The notes under the pieces were generated by a model. That model was not told where the DNA came from. It saw only the letters and a list, made by a program, of their open reading frames with translations, and did not search any database. The position numbers and the translations under genes are program-made. A stretch of 64,000 bases of DNA, from the NCBI RefSeq assembly GCF_000221185.1, contig NC_015865.1, positions 62,001 to 126,000 on the forward strand. The letters are read 5' to 3'. Origin of the DNA: Thermococcus sp. 4557 (GTDB lineage Archaea; Methanobacteriota_B; Thermococci; Thermococcales; Thermococcaceae). How positions within the stretch are numbered: position 1 is the first letter of the stretch; every line of letters starts with the position of its first letter. Shown here piece after piece: positions 1 to 11,300 of the stretch.

Positions 1-159
1 GCTCGGGTGCCCCATGTAGAGGGCCGCGAAAATCGCCTCGAGGATCGAGCTTTTGCCGGCGCCGTTCTGGCCTATCAGCAGGTTTATGCCGTCGCTGAAC
101 TCCACCTCGCTCATCTCGTGGGCCCTGAAGTTCCTGATCTTTATCCTCCTTATCCTCAC
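1..159 (-). CDS. rad50: Rad50 ATPase, N-terminal 53 residues (partial)
   Basis: This is the beginning of Rad50, the SMC-like ATPase that partners Mre11 in processing DNA double-strand ends. Only the first 53 codons lie in the window. They encode the strand that leads into the Walker A loop GQNGAGKSS at residues 30-38, typical of Rad50. The start codon is GTG at 159; it overlaps the mre11 stop codon (GTGA), and a GGAGGGG ribosome binding site lies just upstream, so the two genes are probably translationally coupled. The remainder, and perhaps nurA, which usually follows in Thermococcales, lie beyond the window. Confidence 0.93.
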   Translation of the reverse strand, partial: MRIRRIKIRNFRAHEMSEVEFSDGINLLIGQNGAGKSSILEAIFAALYMGHPS

Positions 160-1568
160 GGCTTACCCCTCCTGAGCCACGCGTCTAGGCTCGATGGGTT
201 TTTGGGCTTGGAAATGGGCCTGGGTTTTTTAGGAGGCTCTTTCCCCAGATCTTTTTCCGGTTTGGGCTTCTCCGGCTTGGCGGTGCTCTCGGACACCTTC
301 TCCTTCTTCTCGGGTTCTTCCCTCTTTTCAGTTTCCGGAACTTTCCGGGCTTTTTCCGGGATTCCCTTCTCGTACCTCCCAATCAGCCAGGAGACGAACT
401 CGGTGAGCCCCTCGGAGAACTCCTTCGGGGAGACCCTCAGGTTCAGGAGGAGCTCCCGCTCCCATTCGGTGAACAGCTCCTCCTCGCTCAGCCTCTCCTT
501 GGAAAGCACCGTCTCCCCCACGACCCTGCTCCTGAAGGTGTAGTACATTATCCCCGAATCTTTAAGGAGGTCGTTGAACTCGGCCAGGCTCACCCCGCCC
601 TTAATCGTCCCTTCGAGCGTTATAACCGCTATCGCGTCCTTCGGGACGAGCGAGGCTGCCTCCTCAACCCTCTTCCTGAGCTGGGACTTGCTGTCCCCCT
701 CCACCCTGATCGAGTAGAACGGCCTCGCATCGACTTCTACGAACTCCGGCTGAAAGTCCTCGACGATGTAGAACCCCTTCGGCCCCTCCCTGCTCTCCGT
801 GACCTTCGGCTTTTTGTCCCTCAGGGAATAGCGGATTGTATGGCTCGCCTCCCTTACCTCCGTCCTCTCCAGCGAGCCCGGATAGACCAGAGGCCCGCTC
901 AGCCCCGTCTGCTCCGGTTCAGCTACCCTCCTCACGTGGATGTGGCCGAGAGCGTAGTAGGAAAAGCCGTCGGGAAGCTCGTTGAGCTTCAGGTCAAAGG
1001 CGTCCTGGTAGGGCGTGTCCTTGGCGAGGTAATCGACCGCCTGGTGGAGCATCAGGATGCCCTTCTTTCCCTTGAAGAGCGCCTTGAGAACGTTTACGGC
1101 CCCTTCCTGCCTTATGAGCTGCCAGCGGGTGTGATGCCTGAGGCCGTGGATTTCAAGGTCTCCTACCTGGCCCCAAACTAGGTAGCGGTTCTCACTTATC
1201 TTCCTGCTCCTCTGGAACTCACCCTCCCTTGGCTCCCTCTTCAGCCCGACGGTGTATATCAGCCCGAGATGCTCGAGGAGGTCGAAGACCGAGGTTTCCC
1301 TTATGGTCTTGTCGTGGTTGCCCTCTATCGCGAAGACCGGGATTCCCTTCCGCCTCGGGAGCTCAAGGACCTCAACCGCGTCGCGTATCGTCCTCGGGGA
1401 CGGCCGGCTCACGTGGAAGAGGTCGCCTGCGATGAGTATGAAGTCCACCCTGGCTTTCACGGCCTTCTCGATGGACTCCCTGAAGACCTTGAGGTAGTCG
1501 TCGTAGCGGAAGGGCTGGTTGAACTGCTCCCTGCCGAGGTGGACGTCGGCGATGTGCGCGAATCTCAT
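156..1568 (-). CDS. mre11: Mre11 DNA double-strand break repair nuclease
   Basis: Mre11 is the Mn-dependent nuclease of the Mre11-Rad50 complex. The calcineurin-like phosphoesterase signature is complete: D8 and H10 in ADVHLG, D49 in AGDLFH, N84-H85-D86 in GNHD, and a late GHIH motif near residues 206-208. These are the positions known from the Pyrococcus furiosus enzyme. The last 90 residues are Lys/Glu/Pro-rich and probably flexible; Rad50 binding is known to involve the region before this tail. The gene lies 15 bp after herA and overlaps rad50 by 3 bases, which supports a single end-resection operon. Confidence 0.96.
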   Translation of the reverse strand: MRFAHIADVHLGREQFNQPFRYDDYLKVFRESIEKAVKARVDFILIAGDLFHVSRPSPRTIRDAVEVLELPRRKGIPVFAIEGNHDKTIRETSVFDLLEHLGLIYTVGLKREPREGEFQRSRKISENRYLVWGQVGDLEIHGLRHHTRWQLIRQEGAVNVLKALFKGKKGILMLHQAVDYLAKDTPYQDAFDLKLNELPDGFSYYALGHIHVRRVAEPEQTGLSGPLVYPGSLERTEVREASHTIRYSLRDKKPKVTESREGPKGFYIVEDFQPEFVEVDARPFYSIRVEGDSKSQLRKRVEEAASLVPKDAIAVITLEGTIKGGVSLAEFNDLLKDSGIMYYTFRSRVVGETVLSKERLSEEELFTEWERELLLNLRVSPKEFSEGLTEFVSWLIGRYEKGIPEKARKVPETEKREEPEKKEKVSESTAKPEKPKPEKDLGKEPPKKPRPISKPKNPSSLDAWLRRGKP

Positions 1569-1583
1569 GGTTCATCACCGGCT

Positions 1584-3254
1584 TCACAGCGGGAGGGCCT
1601 CTATGGCCTCTTCCTCGGTTATCTCCTCTTCCTCGTCCCTCCCCGCGAGCCACTCGCCGACGATGTCTATGTCCCCGCCGCCGTAGTGGCCGTTCATATC
1701 CCTTTCGAAGCTGTATATCTTGACCATCGCGGGAATCGTGATGGCGTAGCCCACTAGGACGGCCTCACCAACGCCAAGGGAGGCAATGTCGCTCAGCAGA
1801 TCCTCGCTTATCTGCTCGCTCGCCTGCTGGACGTAGCGCTGGTCGTTCGGCTCGACGAGCTTGAGGATTATCTTGGTGTTCGTCTGGCTGAGTATGTCGT
1901 CGTCCAGCTTCTTCGGCCTCTGCGACACTATCCCGAGGCCAACGCCGAACTTCCTGCCCTCGCGCGCTATCTTGCCGAGCCACAGAGTTGCGGGATTCTT
2001 CTCTCCCCTTGGCGCGAATATGTGTGCCTCCTCCACTATGATCAGCACGGGCCTCGTTAAAGCCGGATACCTCTCGGAAACCTCCCTGACGAGGGCCCTG
2101 TCGTTGGTTCTGACGCCCTTAACGTAGTCTATCCTGTTCTTGAGGATTCCGCGGAGGACGAAGCTTGCCAGCGTTATCATCTGCTCCTCTTCCATTCCGC
2201 TGAGGTCTATAACGTTCACCATCCCCGGCCTTATCTCGCTGAGCACATTAACCGGACTGATGAACTCGCCGAAGTTGGCCCTGAGCTCGCTGAGGTAGTC
2301 CTTCAGCCTTATGAGGGCCTCTATGTCCCTTGACTGTATTTTCCTCGGCGTCTCTATGCCCTTCTCGTCGTAGTAGTGGATGATCTTGTCGTCGGTGTTC
2401 TCGTAAACCCTTATCCACTCCTCTATCTTGTCCTCCATCTCGTGGATGAAGGCAATTCCGCCGACGACCTGTCCCTTCCTCCGCATCTCCTCCCTGACCG
2501 TCCTGTAAACCAGCCCCAGGAAGCGCCTCTGCAGGCTGGCGTTTTCAGCTATCCCGAGCAGTGTGGCGAACTCGCTCAGCCTTATCCGCCCCGGATCTAT
2601 CGTGGCCTTTATCGGGTTCACGCGCGCGCCGGGCCAGCTGAGCCTCTGGTATTCCCCGTGGGGGTCGAGAATAACAACCGTAGCGTTGACACTGCTAACC
2701 AGCTCCTTCGTGAGAACTGCTATCGTGTTGGACTTTCCTGCGCCAGTGACGGCCAGAACCGCGAAGTGTCTCGAGACGAGTTTGTTAGCGTCCAGCCCAA
2801 CCTCTATGTTCTCCCTCGCGATGAGCCTGCCGAGGCGTATATGCCCCTCCGAGAATATTTTCTGGAGGTCCTCGTCCCTCGTGAGGTAGACCTTCTCGCC
2901 CGGCTTTATTGGGACGCGGTTCGGGGCGGGCTTCGTCAGGAACTCACCGTCGTGCCTCCTCAGCACGCCGAGAACCTTCGCCGTCGCCAGAATCGCCTCG
3001 CTCTTGTCCAGGACGCCCTTTGAGAATACGTTCACTGTCTTCTCAACGTAGTCGTAGCTCCCCCTGCCGGCGTCCATCAGCCAGTTGATGTTCCTGATTG
3101 ACTTAAGAAGAGCTAAAACTTCATCACCGTCCCGGTTTTTAACGACCAGAAACTCTCCGAAGCGGGGCAGCTCGTTCCTCGGGTTCACTATGAACGTGAA
3201 GTGATCCGTGCTTGATTCGCCAAAAACTATTCCAACGGCACCGTTTCCGACCAT
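1584..3254 (-). CDS. herA: HerA bipolar DNA helicase/translocase
   Basis: HerA is a hexameric FtsK/VirB4-like ATPase that works with NurA, Mre11 and Rad50 to make 3' single-stranded ends for recombination. The N-terminal 130 residues form a HAS-barrel, followed by Walker A (TGAGKSNT, near residue 173) and Walker B (VLIIVEEAH). I start at the ATG at 3254 rather than the longer in-frame ORF because GGTGG precedes it by a few bases and the extension is not HerA-like. It is the first gene of the operon and is divergent from the pterin gene at 3342; an AT-rich 87-bp gap must carry both promoters. Confidence 0.94.
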   Translation of the reverse strand: MVGNGAVGIVFGESSTDHFTFIVNPRNELPRFGEFLVVKNRDGDEVLALLKSIRNINWLMDAGRGSYDYVEKTVNVFSKGVLDKSEAILATAKVLGVLRRHDGEFLTKPAPNRVPIKPGEKVYLTRDEDLQKIFSEGHIRLGRLIARENIEVGLDANKLVSRHFAVLAVTGAGKSNTIAVLTKELVSSVNATVVILDPHGEYQRLSWPGARVNPIKATIDPGRIRLSEFATLLGIAENASLQRRFLGLVYRTVREEMRRKGQVVGGIAFIHEMEDKIEEWIRVYENTDDKIIHYYDEKGIETPRKIQSRDIEALIRLKDYLSELRANFGEFISPVNVLSEIRPGMVNVIDLSGMEEEQMITLASFVLRGILKNRIDYVKGVRTNDRALVREVSERYPALTRPVLIIVEEAHIFAPRGEKNPATLWLGKIAREGRKFGVGLGIVSQRPKKLDDDILSQTNTKIILKLVEPNDQRYVQQASEQISEDLLSDIASLGVGEAVLVGYAITIPAMVKIYSFERDMNGHYGGGDIDIVGEWLAGRDEEEEITEEEAIEALPL

Positions 3255-3341
3255 ATTACCACCCTGAGTTGATTGGATGGGTATGAACAAAAACCTTTCG
3301 CCGGCCAAAACCCTAAAAGGCCCCGGGTGCTATCCTGTAAC

Positions 3342-4898
3342 ATGAGCGAAATCCCCTGTGAAAGGATTCTCCTGGTTACGGGCAGGCTCGCGGAGCCCCT
3401 CGTGAGGAGGTACGGGAAAGGCTGCGACGTCTTCGTTACGCCGGTCAGCGTCGCGGCATTTCTCACTCCAGAGATGATAGTCCGCTACCTCAAAAAGGCA
3501 GGGATCCGGAGCGAGGACTACGACCTGGTTCTAATCCCGGGCCTCGTCCGCGGTTCGGCCGGGCTCATCGAAGACGAACTCGGAATTCCTGCATTCAAAG
3601 GGCCGAGGAACGCGATGGACATCCCCCAGACGCTTAAAGCCCTGAGCGAGGGCTTCAAGCTCAGCAAAGAACTCCCCGCCGACGAGCTATTCTCCTTCGA
3701 TGCCCTCAAAAGGGTCGAGGACATCAGGAACAAAACGAGGAACCGGCGCTACATTGAGAAGGCCCTCGAAATGCCGTGGAACGTCCTCATCGGCAACCTC
3801 CCCGCGGGAAGGGACTTTCCGGCGAGGATTCTGGGGGAAGTAGTGGATGCTCCGAGGCTCGGGGTTGAAAAGACCGTCGAGAAGGCCCTCTACTACCTCC
3901 GCGAGGGGGCCGATATAATCGACATCGGCATGGTCGCCGGCGAGACGAACCTCGATTTCATCGAGCTGATTCTCGAAATCCGTGAGAGGCTTGGAGAGAA
4001 GGGCTTTGACGTCCCCCTAAGCTTCGATTCCCTCAACACGGCGGAAATTGAGAGGGCCCTCGACTATGCGGACCTCTTCCTGAGCGTTGATGAGGGCAAC
4101 CTTGAGGGGCTCGTGACTGAGAAGCCCGTCGTTTTAATCCCGACCAACCAAAGGAGAGGCTTCTTCCCGGTCAGGCCGTCGGAGAGGGTCGAGTTCCTTG
4201 AAAACCTCAAGGAGAGGGCCCTCGATCTGGGGTACAAGACGGTTATCCCAGACCTAATCCTCGAACACGTTCCTCACTTAGCGCGCTCCCTTACTGCTTT
4301 CCAGCTCTACCGCGAGAGGAATCCGGACGACGTTCTTTTGGCGGGAGTCGGCAATGTGGTTGAACTTTACGATGCGGACAGCGTAGGGATGAACGCCCTC
4401 TTAGCTGGAATAGCAAAGGAGCTTTCAATAAACCTCCTCCTCACGACCGAGACGAGCGCCAAGGCGAAGGGTTCGGTGAGGGAGCTGAGAAGGGCGGTGG
4501 ACATGAACCTTTTTGATATACCAAAAGACCTCGGCTTCGACCTGCTGGTGCTCAAGGAGAAGAGGGCAGGCGAATGGAGGTTCGAGCCGGCTGAGAAAGT
4601 CATTGAGGCCGAGGAACGGCCCGTCCGGATTGAACCCCTCTACTTCCGCATCTGGGTCGAGAACGGGAAAATATGGGTAAACGCCCACCGCGGAACCGAG
4701 CTTCTCCTCACGATAACCGGGGACGAGCCCAACGCGATAATCGACACCATCCTCGAGCGCTTCGAGATAAGCCCGAGGCATGCCTTCTACCTTGGCAGGG
4801 AGCTGGAGAGGGCCTACACTGCCCTCAAGCTGAGGAGGAGCTACGTCCAGGAGGTCGAGCTCTTCGGGGAGTTCTACGGCGATGCCCACAAAGTTTAA
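3342..4898 (+). CDS. Dihydropteroate synthase-like protein
   Basis: The 518-residue protein has a TIM-barrel region resembling dihydropteroate synthase in its middle (GADIIDIGMVAGETN, then PLSFDSLNTAEIERAL, roughly residues 190-260). It belongs to the archaeal family of dihydropteroate synthase-related proteins that carry extra N- and C-terminal regions. The likely role is in making a folate-like or pterin-linked C1 carrier, but the reaction has not been settled for this family to my knowledge. The start at ATG 3342 is chosen because the upstream 23 codons overlap the herA promoter region. The gene ends directly against a DapA remnant. Confidence 0.82.
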   Translation: MSEIPCERILLVTGRLAEPLVRRYGKGCDVFVTPVSVAAFLTPEMIVRYLKKAGIRSEDYDLVLIPGLVRGSAGLIEDELGIPAFKGPRNAMDIPQTLKALSEGFKLSKELPADELFSFDALKRVEDIRNKTRNRRYIEKALEMPWNVLIGNLPAGRDFPARILGEVVDAPRLGVEKTVEKALYYLREGADIIDIGMVAGETNLDFIELILEIRERLGEKGFDVPLSFDSLNTAEIERALDYADLFLSVDEGNLEGLVTEKPVVLIPTNQRRGFFPVRPSERVEFLENLKERALDLGYKTVIPDLILEHVPHLARSLTAFQLYRERNPDDVLLAGVGNVVELYDADSVGMNALLAGIAKELSINLLLTTETSAKAKGSVRELRRAVDMNLFDIPKDLGFDLLVLKEKRAGEWRFEPAEKVIEAEERPVRIEPLYFRIWVENGKIWVNAHRGTELLLTITGDEPNAIIDTILERFEISPRHAFYLGRELERAYTALKLRRSYVQEVELFGEFYGDAHKV

Positions 4899-5270
4899 CT
4901 CCTGAAAGTCCACTCCATCAGGGCTGGCCTCGACGGCCTTGTCCCTTCCGGCAGCAGTGGGGAGTTCCCCTATCTGAACTTCGAGGAGAAACTCGGGGTC
5001 GTGTCGCCCCGGAGCTCTGCGCCGAACTCTGGAGAGCCTTCAGGAAAAGGGAATCACCAAAAAGCCGGAGAACTTCAGCTCCACGTGAGCTTGATAAACG
5101 AGGTTGTTTCCAAGCTCCACAATCAGATAAGCGCGGTGAAGGCTGCTGTGGAAATGCAGGGCCTGAAAGTTGGGGGACCGAGGTTGCCTTCGCTACCCCT
5201 CGATGAGAGGGCTCTCGGCGATATTGAAAGCGCCCTCCGGAAAGCGAGTTTTCCTGAGGTCGGTCAAAGG
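4899..5270 (+). pseudogene. Remnant of a DapA/KDG-aldolase family gene
   Basis: Three pieces in two reading frames match the dihydrodipicolinate synthase/2-keto-3-deoxygluconate aldolase fold in order. At 4917-5003 is RAGLDGLVPSGSSGEFPYLN, the substrate-loop region (GSSGEF). Next is a short stretch, APELCAELWRAF, in another frame. The last is the C-terminal region with ISAVKAAVEMQGLKVGGPR. About 170 residues including the Schiff-base lysine are missing at the junction near 5003, and one frameshift lies near 5050. The N-terminus is also lost: the remnant starts directly at the stop codon of the previous gene. It cannot make an active enzyme. Longer ORFs through here are frame shadows. Confidence 0.72.
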
Positions 5271-5301
5271 TGGGAAAGAAGCAAAAACAGAAAAGTAAAA
5301 A

Positions 5302-8300
5302 TCAGCGCCGTCTGTAGAGATAGACGGCTATAAGCACCAGCAGGGCTCCAAGGAGGGCGTAGTAGGGCCAGCTGGCCCCTCCTGGGGTGCCCGGCCCAGT
5401 TGACGTTCCGGTTGTGCCCGTTCCAGGGGTTTCCGTCGGACTTGTCGTTGTCGTCTCGCTCGTCTGGTTGCCACCTGCCGATGTCTGGGTCTCCACCTCC
5501 TCCGCCACGGCGAAGAGGGAAAGCCCCGGAACGCTGGCCCGATAGTAGGCGTATCCCGCGTCCTCGTACTCGAAGACGGGGCTGAACTCCTCCCACGTCC
5601 CCGAATAGCGGAGCAGGGTAACGTTCTCGGTGCTCGCGTTGTTCTCCCTTAACCAGTCCTTTGAAACGCGGAAGTGGAGCGTCACGTTCTCGACCGACCA
5701 GTTCTCCGGATGGGTGACGTTGAAGAGGGCGTAGACGGTGTAGCCCTCAACCTCGCCGGGCTTCTGGTAGACCCCGAGGACCCCCTCAATGTCCCTGCCT
5801 GCCGTAAACGTCAGCATGTAGAGGTCCGTGGAGAACTCGAAGAGCCCAAACCTGCCCTCCCTCAGCTCCACGAGGAGGCCGTCCACGGGGTTTGGTCTCT
5901 TCGGTCTGGTGACCTCCAGCCCGAACTCCCTCTCAACGCTCCCGTTTCCGTAGGTGCATTCAACGGCGAGGGTGTAGTTGCCGGGCTCAAGGCCGTCCGT
6001 CCTAACCAGTTCTCCCCCGCCGTTTCTCCCGTCGAGCCTCCAGCTGAGCAGGCACGGGGAGGTGCTCATTATTCTGACCACGCCTCCAACCGGGACGCTC
6101 GTGCTGCTCACGTTGATCTCCGGTGCCCTTCCCTTCCTGGCTATCAGAACCTCGTTTCCGGAGGAGACCACCGATGCGTTGGAGCCTTCAACGCTCACCG
6201 ACGTGTCGCTTAGCGGAACTCCGAAGGCGGGCTTTATCTCGATGCTTCCGTTGTAGTGCCCCTTCCTGGTTATGTTCGCCCTTAGCAGCTCCCCGTCTAT
6301 CGCCATCGAGAGTTCTATTTCCTCGTCCTCCGGGAGCGCGTTGAGCTTTCCGGTCGCGGCTATTGTGAGGACGTTTCCCCTTATCGAGACGTTTGCCCCT
6401 TCGAGCTCTTCGAAGTACGCCCCGGCGAAGAGCTTCGCGTTCTCCTCGTCCCTGAAGAAGGCGAAAATGGCTTTGGCAGCTTCCGCGGTTGGCTTCATCT
6501 CTATGAAGGCAGTGCCTTCCACGTCAGCGCCTTTCCTGCCTCCTGTAACGTTTACCCTCATCCACTCGAGGGTCCTGTTGAAGAGGGGTCCCACAGCAGT
6601 GGTTGGCGTTAGGACGGTGTACCTCGCCTTGTAAACGTCCAGTTCCCCAAAGGTCAGGGAGACGTTGGCCACACCGGTTCCGTTGCCATCGCTTCCTCCG
6701 AAGATGAGGGCCCTGTCAGCCTTCTCGACTTCCACCGTGAAGTTGGCCGGCGGGTCGAGCACGTAGATGGTTCTTGAGCCTGGGACCGGGGCGAGGAAGA
6801 GGTACGTGAGGAACTGCGACATGTCGAAGGTGTAGGATACAATGGCCCCGACCTCTCCACCAACTTTTTTGAGATAGTCCTTCTGTTCCTGCTCCGCGAG
6901 GCTCTTGAAGTACTTGCCCTTCTTTATCTCGTTGAGTACAAGCGTCTTCGCCTGCTTCTTCAGGGCCTTTTTGACCGCCGCCGTTCCCAGCGAGCCTACC
7001 GCTCCCTGAGTTCCCTCAACATCGCCCGTGTAAACTGATTTGGCCAGCTTTGCGAGCTCGTAGTAGGTGCTCTTGTCGCTCACCTCGATTATGGACTCGA
7101 TGAGGAGAACCTGGAGGTCCTCGTCGAGGGCTATTGCCTTCACCAGCTTCCCGAGAACCGCCGCTCCTTCCCCAACGGAGAGCTGGTTGAGGTTCATCAG
7201 CTCGCCGTAGTAGGTCCTGTCCATGCCGTAGTTCTCCTCAAGCCGGGTGAAGGTGTCTATCCCCACTGGTGCCATAACCGTCTCGTTGCTTGCGAGGAGC
7301 GCGTTGTCGACCTCTTCCCTCCTTGCGCTCGCGTTTATGGACTCAAAGCTCTCCGATTCGGTCTGGAAGTCTATCGTCTCCACGAGGTTGACCACCTTAA
7401 GGATGGCGTTCGCGAGCCCCATGACTATCGTGTCCGAGGGGACGTCTATGCCGAAGAAGTCGAGGAGGGCCTCTATCGACCTCGATACGATGCGGAACTC
7501 GTTGCCCACCAGAGAGGGCCTGGCACCAACGATTATCTGATAGTGGGGTATCACCTTGTTGGGCTCCCTGCTGTCGTCCGCTATGGCCCTCATCGTGAAG
7601 TCGGGAGGTATTATGTGGTACCACTTGTAGCCCTCCCCGGGTCCGTAGACGCCGTCGGCGTAGTAGTCGTAGTAAATGTTGCCGTTCGTGTTGTGGAGCG
7701 TCAGGTAGGTTCTGCCGTTCTTCACGGCCGTTACCGTGACGTCTATTGGGTTCATGTGGACAGTCTGAACTTGGAATGTCTTGTTGAGGGCCTTGACGGG
7801 CGTTTCCTTGTAGTTCAGGCTCGGGGTGTAGTATTCCTTCCCATCAACGGTGTAGTAGAAGGTCGCGCTGGTCATGTAATTCCCGCTGTAGTTCACCGGC
7901 GGAATGATGGCCGGGGGTACGTCGGGCCACCAGTTCATGTAGATGTCCAGTCCTCCCTTTTTCTTCCCGACTTCCGCCACCCCCAGAATGCCGACGTTGT
8001 TTCCAGCGTCCACGAGGGCCGAGCTGCCCGGGAATATGTAGGCGTCCATCCCCTTGTAGAGCTTCGTTCCCTCCCCGCGCTCGGAGATGTGGTCGGTTAC
8101 CGTGATCATGGTCACGTTGGCGTCCCTGTCCCCCACGTTCGTGTATTGCAAATCGAAGTGGTGACTTTCGGATGCCTCGACGTCGTTGTCGCCATCCCCG
8201 TCGTAGGGGGGAGTGTTGTGGCAGAACTCCGGATAGCTCTGGCAGTACGCCAGTGTGTACGGATACATCACGTATCCCGTTATCTCGAAAACTGGCCCGA

Positions 8301-11300
8301 GGGTGAAGCCCACAGTTACCGGTATCTCATCCCTCAGGATGTTGTCTCCATCGTAGAGCCTCACTATGGCTGTGAACCTCTCGACGTCTGGAAGCTCATC
8401 GGGCTGGACGTCCCAGCTCAGCGTTCCGAAGTCGTACTCCACTATCGGTATGGAGACGTGGAATACTCCGGACTCATTGGGGCCGAGGAAGATCGGCTCA
8501 CCCACCTTTCCGGTGTGCCTCTCGACGTACTCCGGAAGGTCTATCTCGATGCGCGCCGTTCCGTTCGTCAGGCCGGTGTTCCTGAGGTAAATCGTAAAGT
8601 TCGCGAGCCTCTCCCTGTTGGGTACCCAGGCGGTGGCCATCCTTCCCCAGTCAAACGTCTCGTACTCCACGCGGTAGAGGCTGTAGATGTTGCTCGCGTT
8701 CGTCACGCTGACGTTCTCGATGACTATCTCGGCGTTGGAGAAGTAGACCCTCCTCGCGCTTGTCAGTTTTCTTCCCCCTGAATCCACGGCCGTGAACTGC
8801 AGGATTCCCTCCCCGGTGAGGTTCATGGAGAGGCTGTCGAGGATCAGGTAGTCGTTGTATGAATCTCCCCCGACGGTCTGGTTGAGCAGCACGACGGTGT
8901 TGTTCTGAACGACCTCATAGACCACCCGCGAGAGACCGTCCCTCGACGTAGCACTCCCTTCGAGCGTTACAACTCCCTTAACCGAGCCGTTCTCGAGGGG
9001 TGTAATCCTGAGGAACGCCGAGAGCAGGTCCGAGCCCCAGTCCTCGGTCGCGTTCCCGTCGGTCCAGATGACGATGATCCAGGTCCTGCTCAGGATGTCG
9101 TAGTCGTCCTGAACCTCTCCGGTTGAGGTGTACATGAAGCCGCCGTTGTAGTTCGCGACCATCTTTGGCTCATTTCCGCCCCAGTCTATTCCGTGGAGTC
9201 TCGGCGTGGAGCGGTTGGCAACGAGAACGTCCCTGTAGTTCACCAGGGTGTTGTTAACCACATCCGGGAGCAACGTGGTGTTGAAGTAAAGCCCCAGGGA
9301 GTTGCCTTCCAGGACGTTCTTGGTGAAGTAAACGTAGCCCTCCCCGTTGTTTCCCTCGAACCTTGCACCGATCCCGTTCTCGACGAGGGTGTTGTGGTCG
9401 ATGAAGACCCTGTTTCCCTTGCTGTAGACGCTATCGCCCCCGGTTACCTGGAAAATTCCGGTGTCGCTGCCGTAGATCACGTTGTTGTGGACGGAGCCGG
9501 TGACGTTGTGAAGCCTTATGCCCACCCTATTGTCCATGATGTAGGAGCTGTTTATCATGACGTTGGCGCTTCTAACGTCTATTCCAACGCCGTTCCCGCT
9601 TACCTCGCTCCCGCTGACTGTGATGTTGCCGGTGACCCTTATCCCGTACTCAAAGCCGGAGATTCTGCTGCCCTCAACGCTCACCACTCCCCAGTGGGGC
9701 CGGGTGTTGATTCCTATGCCGCTCCCGTCCCCGGTAACGTTGCTGTCTATAACGGAGAGCCTTCCGAGGACGTTTATACCCCCGTTCACCTCGCTGTCGC
9801 TTATATCCACCCAGGACAGGTATCCAAAGTCCAGGTTGCCGGTGATAACGTCCCTCGCTATTATCGCCCTGGTTCCGTACCCCCCGATTTGTCCGTCGAT
9901 GACGCTGTCCGTTATCCCCGAAACGCCGCTCTCCATTGTGAGTTTGGCGGTGAAGGCACCGAACTTCTCGTAGCCGGCGGGGTTTCTCACTCTAACGGCG
10001 ATAACGTTCTTACCGGGTACGAGGTAAGCCGCTATGTCGACCTCACCATAATCGGGAACCCCATAGGGGCGAATGCCGCCGAGACTTCCGGTGTAGCCTG
10101 TCCTCGGTATGTACTGGTCACTCCCCCGGAGAACCCTCCTGCCGTTGACGTAGAGCTCCACGCTCCCGACGGCGAAGTACGTGAAGACAGCCCTCAGGGG
10201 CATCTCGTCGACGTCTATCGTTTTCTTGAGGTACAGCTTGGTGAAGTCCCCGACCTCAACTGAGGCGTCCCAGCCGGGGGGCCTGTATGAAGACTCTGCC
10301 ACCAGGGGCGTGACGGTTGGGAACATCCCGTCCGTTGATGGGCTCAGATACCAGTTGGGTGAGGCGCTCCTGGAGTGGTACCAGATGCTCGAGTAGCTTA
10401 TCGGCGTTGAGGTGGTTATCTCCTGGTCGAGGGCCTCTTCGCTTGAGCTGAGGGAGAAGGTCGTGTTCTCCGAGACGCTCCCCCTTAAGAAGAACCACTT
10501 CGACTCCGCTATCACCTTGGAGTTCTTCAGCCTCGCGTTGAGGAAGCTCATGTGGCCGCTGTCCCATCCCTGGATTCTGACGCCCTCGATGAGGGGTGCA
10601 TCTCCATCCAACCCATTCGTCGCCGGGATCCCATCGAGGTCTTCAACCTTCAGCGTGCCGGAGACATCGATGAGGCCGCCGCTGAGCGAGTAGTCCCTCA
10701 GCGTCAGGATTCCGTCTACGGTTCCGCTAACCCCTTCCATCGATCCCATTTCCATGAATGCCCTCGCGTCCGGCTTCACCTCCACCCTGAGGTTCGCGAT
10801 GCTCCCCGAGATGCCGCCCGTAACGTTGGTGTTGACCAGCTCAAGGGTCTGGAGGGAGTTGGAGAAGAAGGCCCTGTCTCCGCTCACCGAAGAGTTCACG
10901 ACTCTAACGTACCTCCCGGGGGAGGAGATTACGAAGGCGTTGTTCCTCGCGTTGATGTTGGAGCGCGTGATTAGGACGTCTGCACCAGCTATTCTAATCC
11001 CCTCATCGGCAAGAACGCTCAGGTTCCTGAACTCCACCTCTCCGAAGGAGTAGTAGGGCATGTTTATCTCAACCGCGCTCTCCCTCGGGTTCTCGATGAA
11101 GACGTTCTCAAAGGTCGTCCCCGCCACGAATCCGTCCAGGAGCCTTATTCCGTAGGAACAGCCCTCGAAGCTGACGTTCTCCACCTCAACCGGGCCGGGG
11201 TTCCTGAGGAGGAGCCCCCCGCCGTAGCTGAAGGCCGAGTTGAGGATCGAAACCTCACCGCTGGCCTCGATTCCGCCCTTTACTTCGCTCCCCTTTACGG

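Noticed and set aside
4673-5206. A 177-codon frame running from the pterin gene into the DapA remnant
   Set aside because: It is out of frame in the pterin gene and only touches one fragment of the remnant.
5305-5490. A CGP- or PGF-CTERM sorting signal at the end of the giant protein
   Set aside because: The Thr-rich stalk and helix are there but neither tripeptide is visible.
7543-8781. A 412-codon frame on the + strand opposite the giant gene
   Set aside because: It has no protein-like pattern and lies entirely antisense to a real gene; such frames are common in GC-rich DNA.
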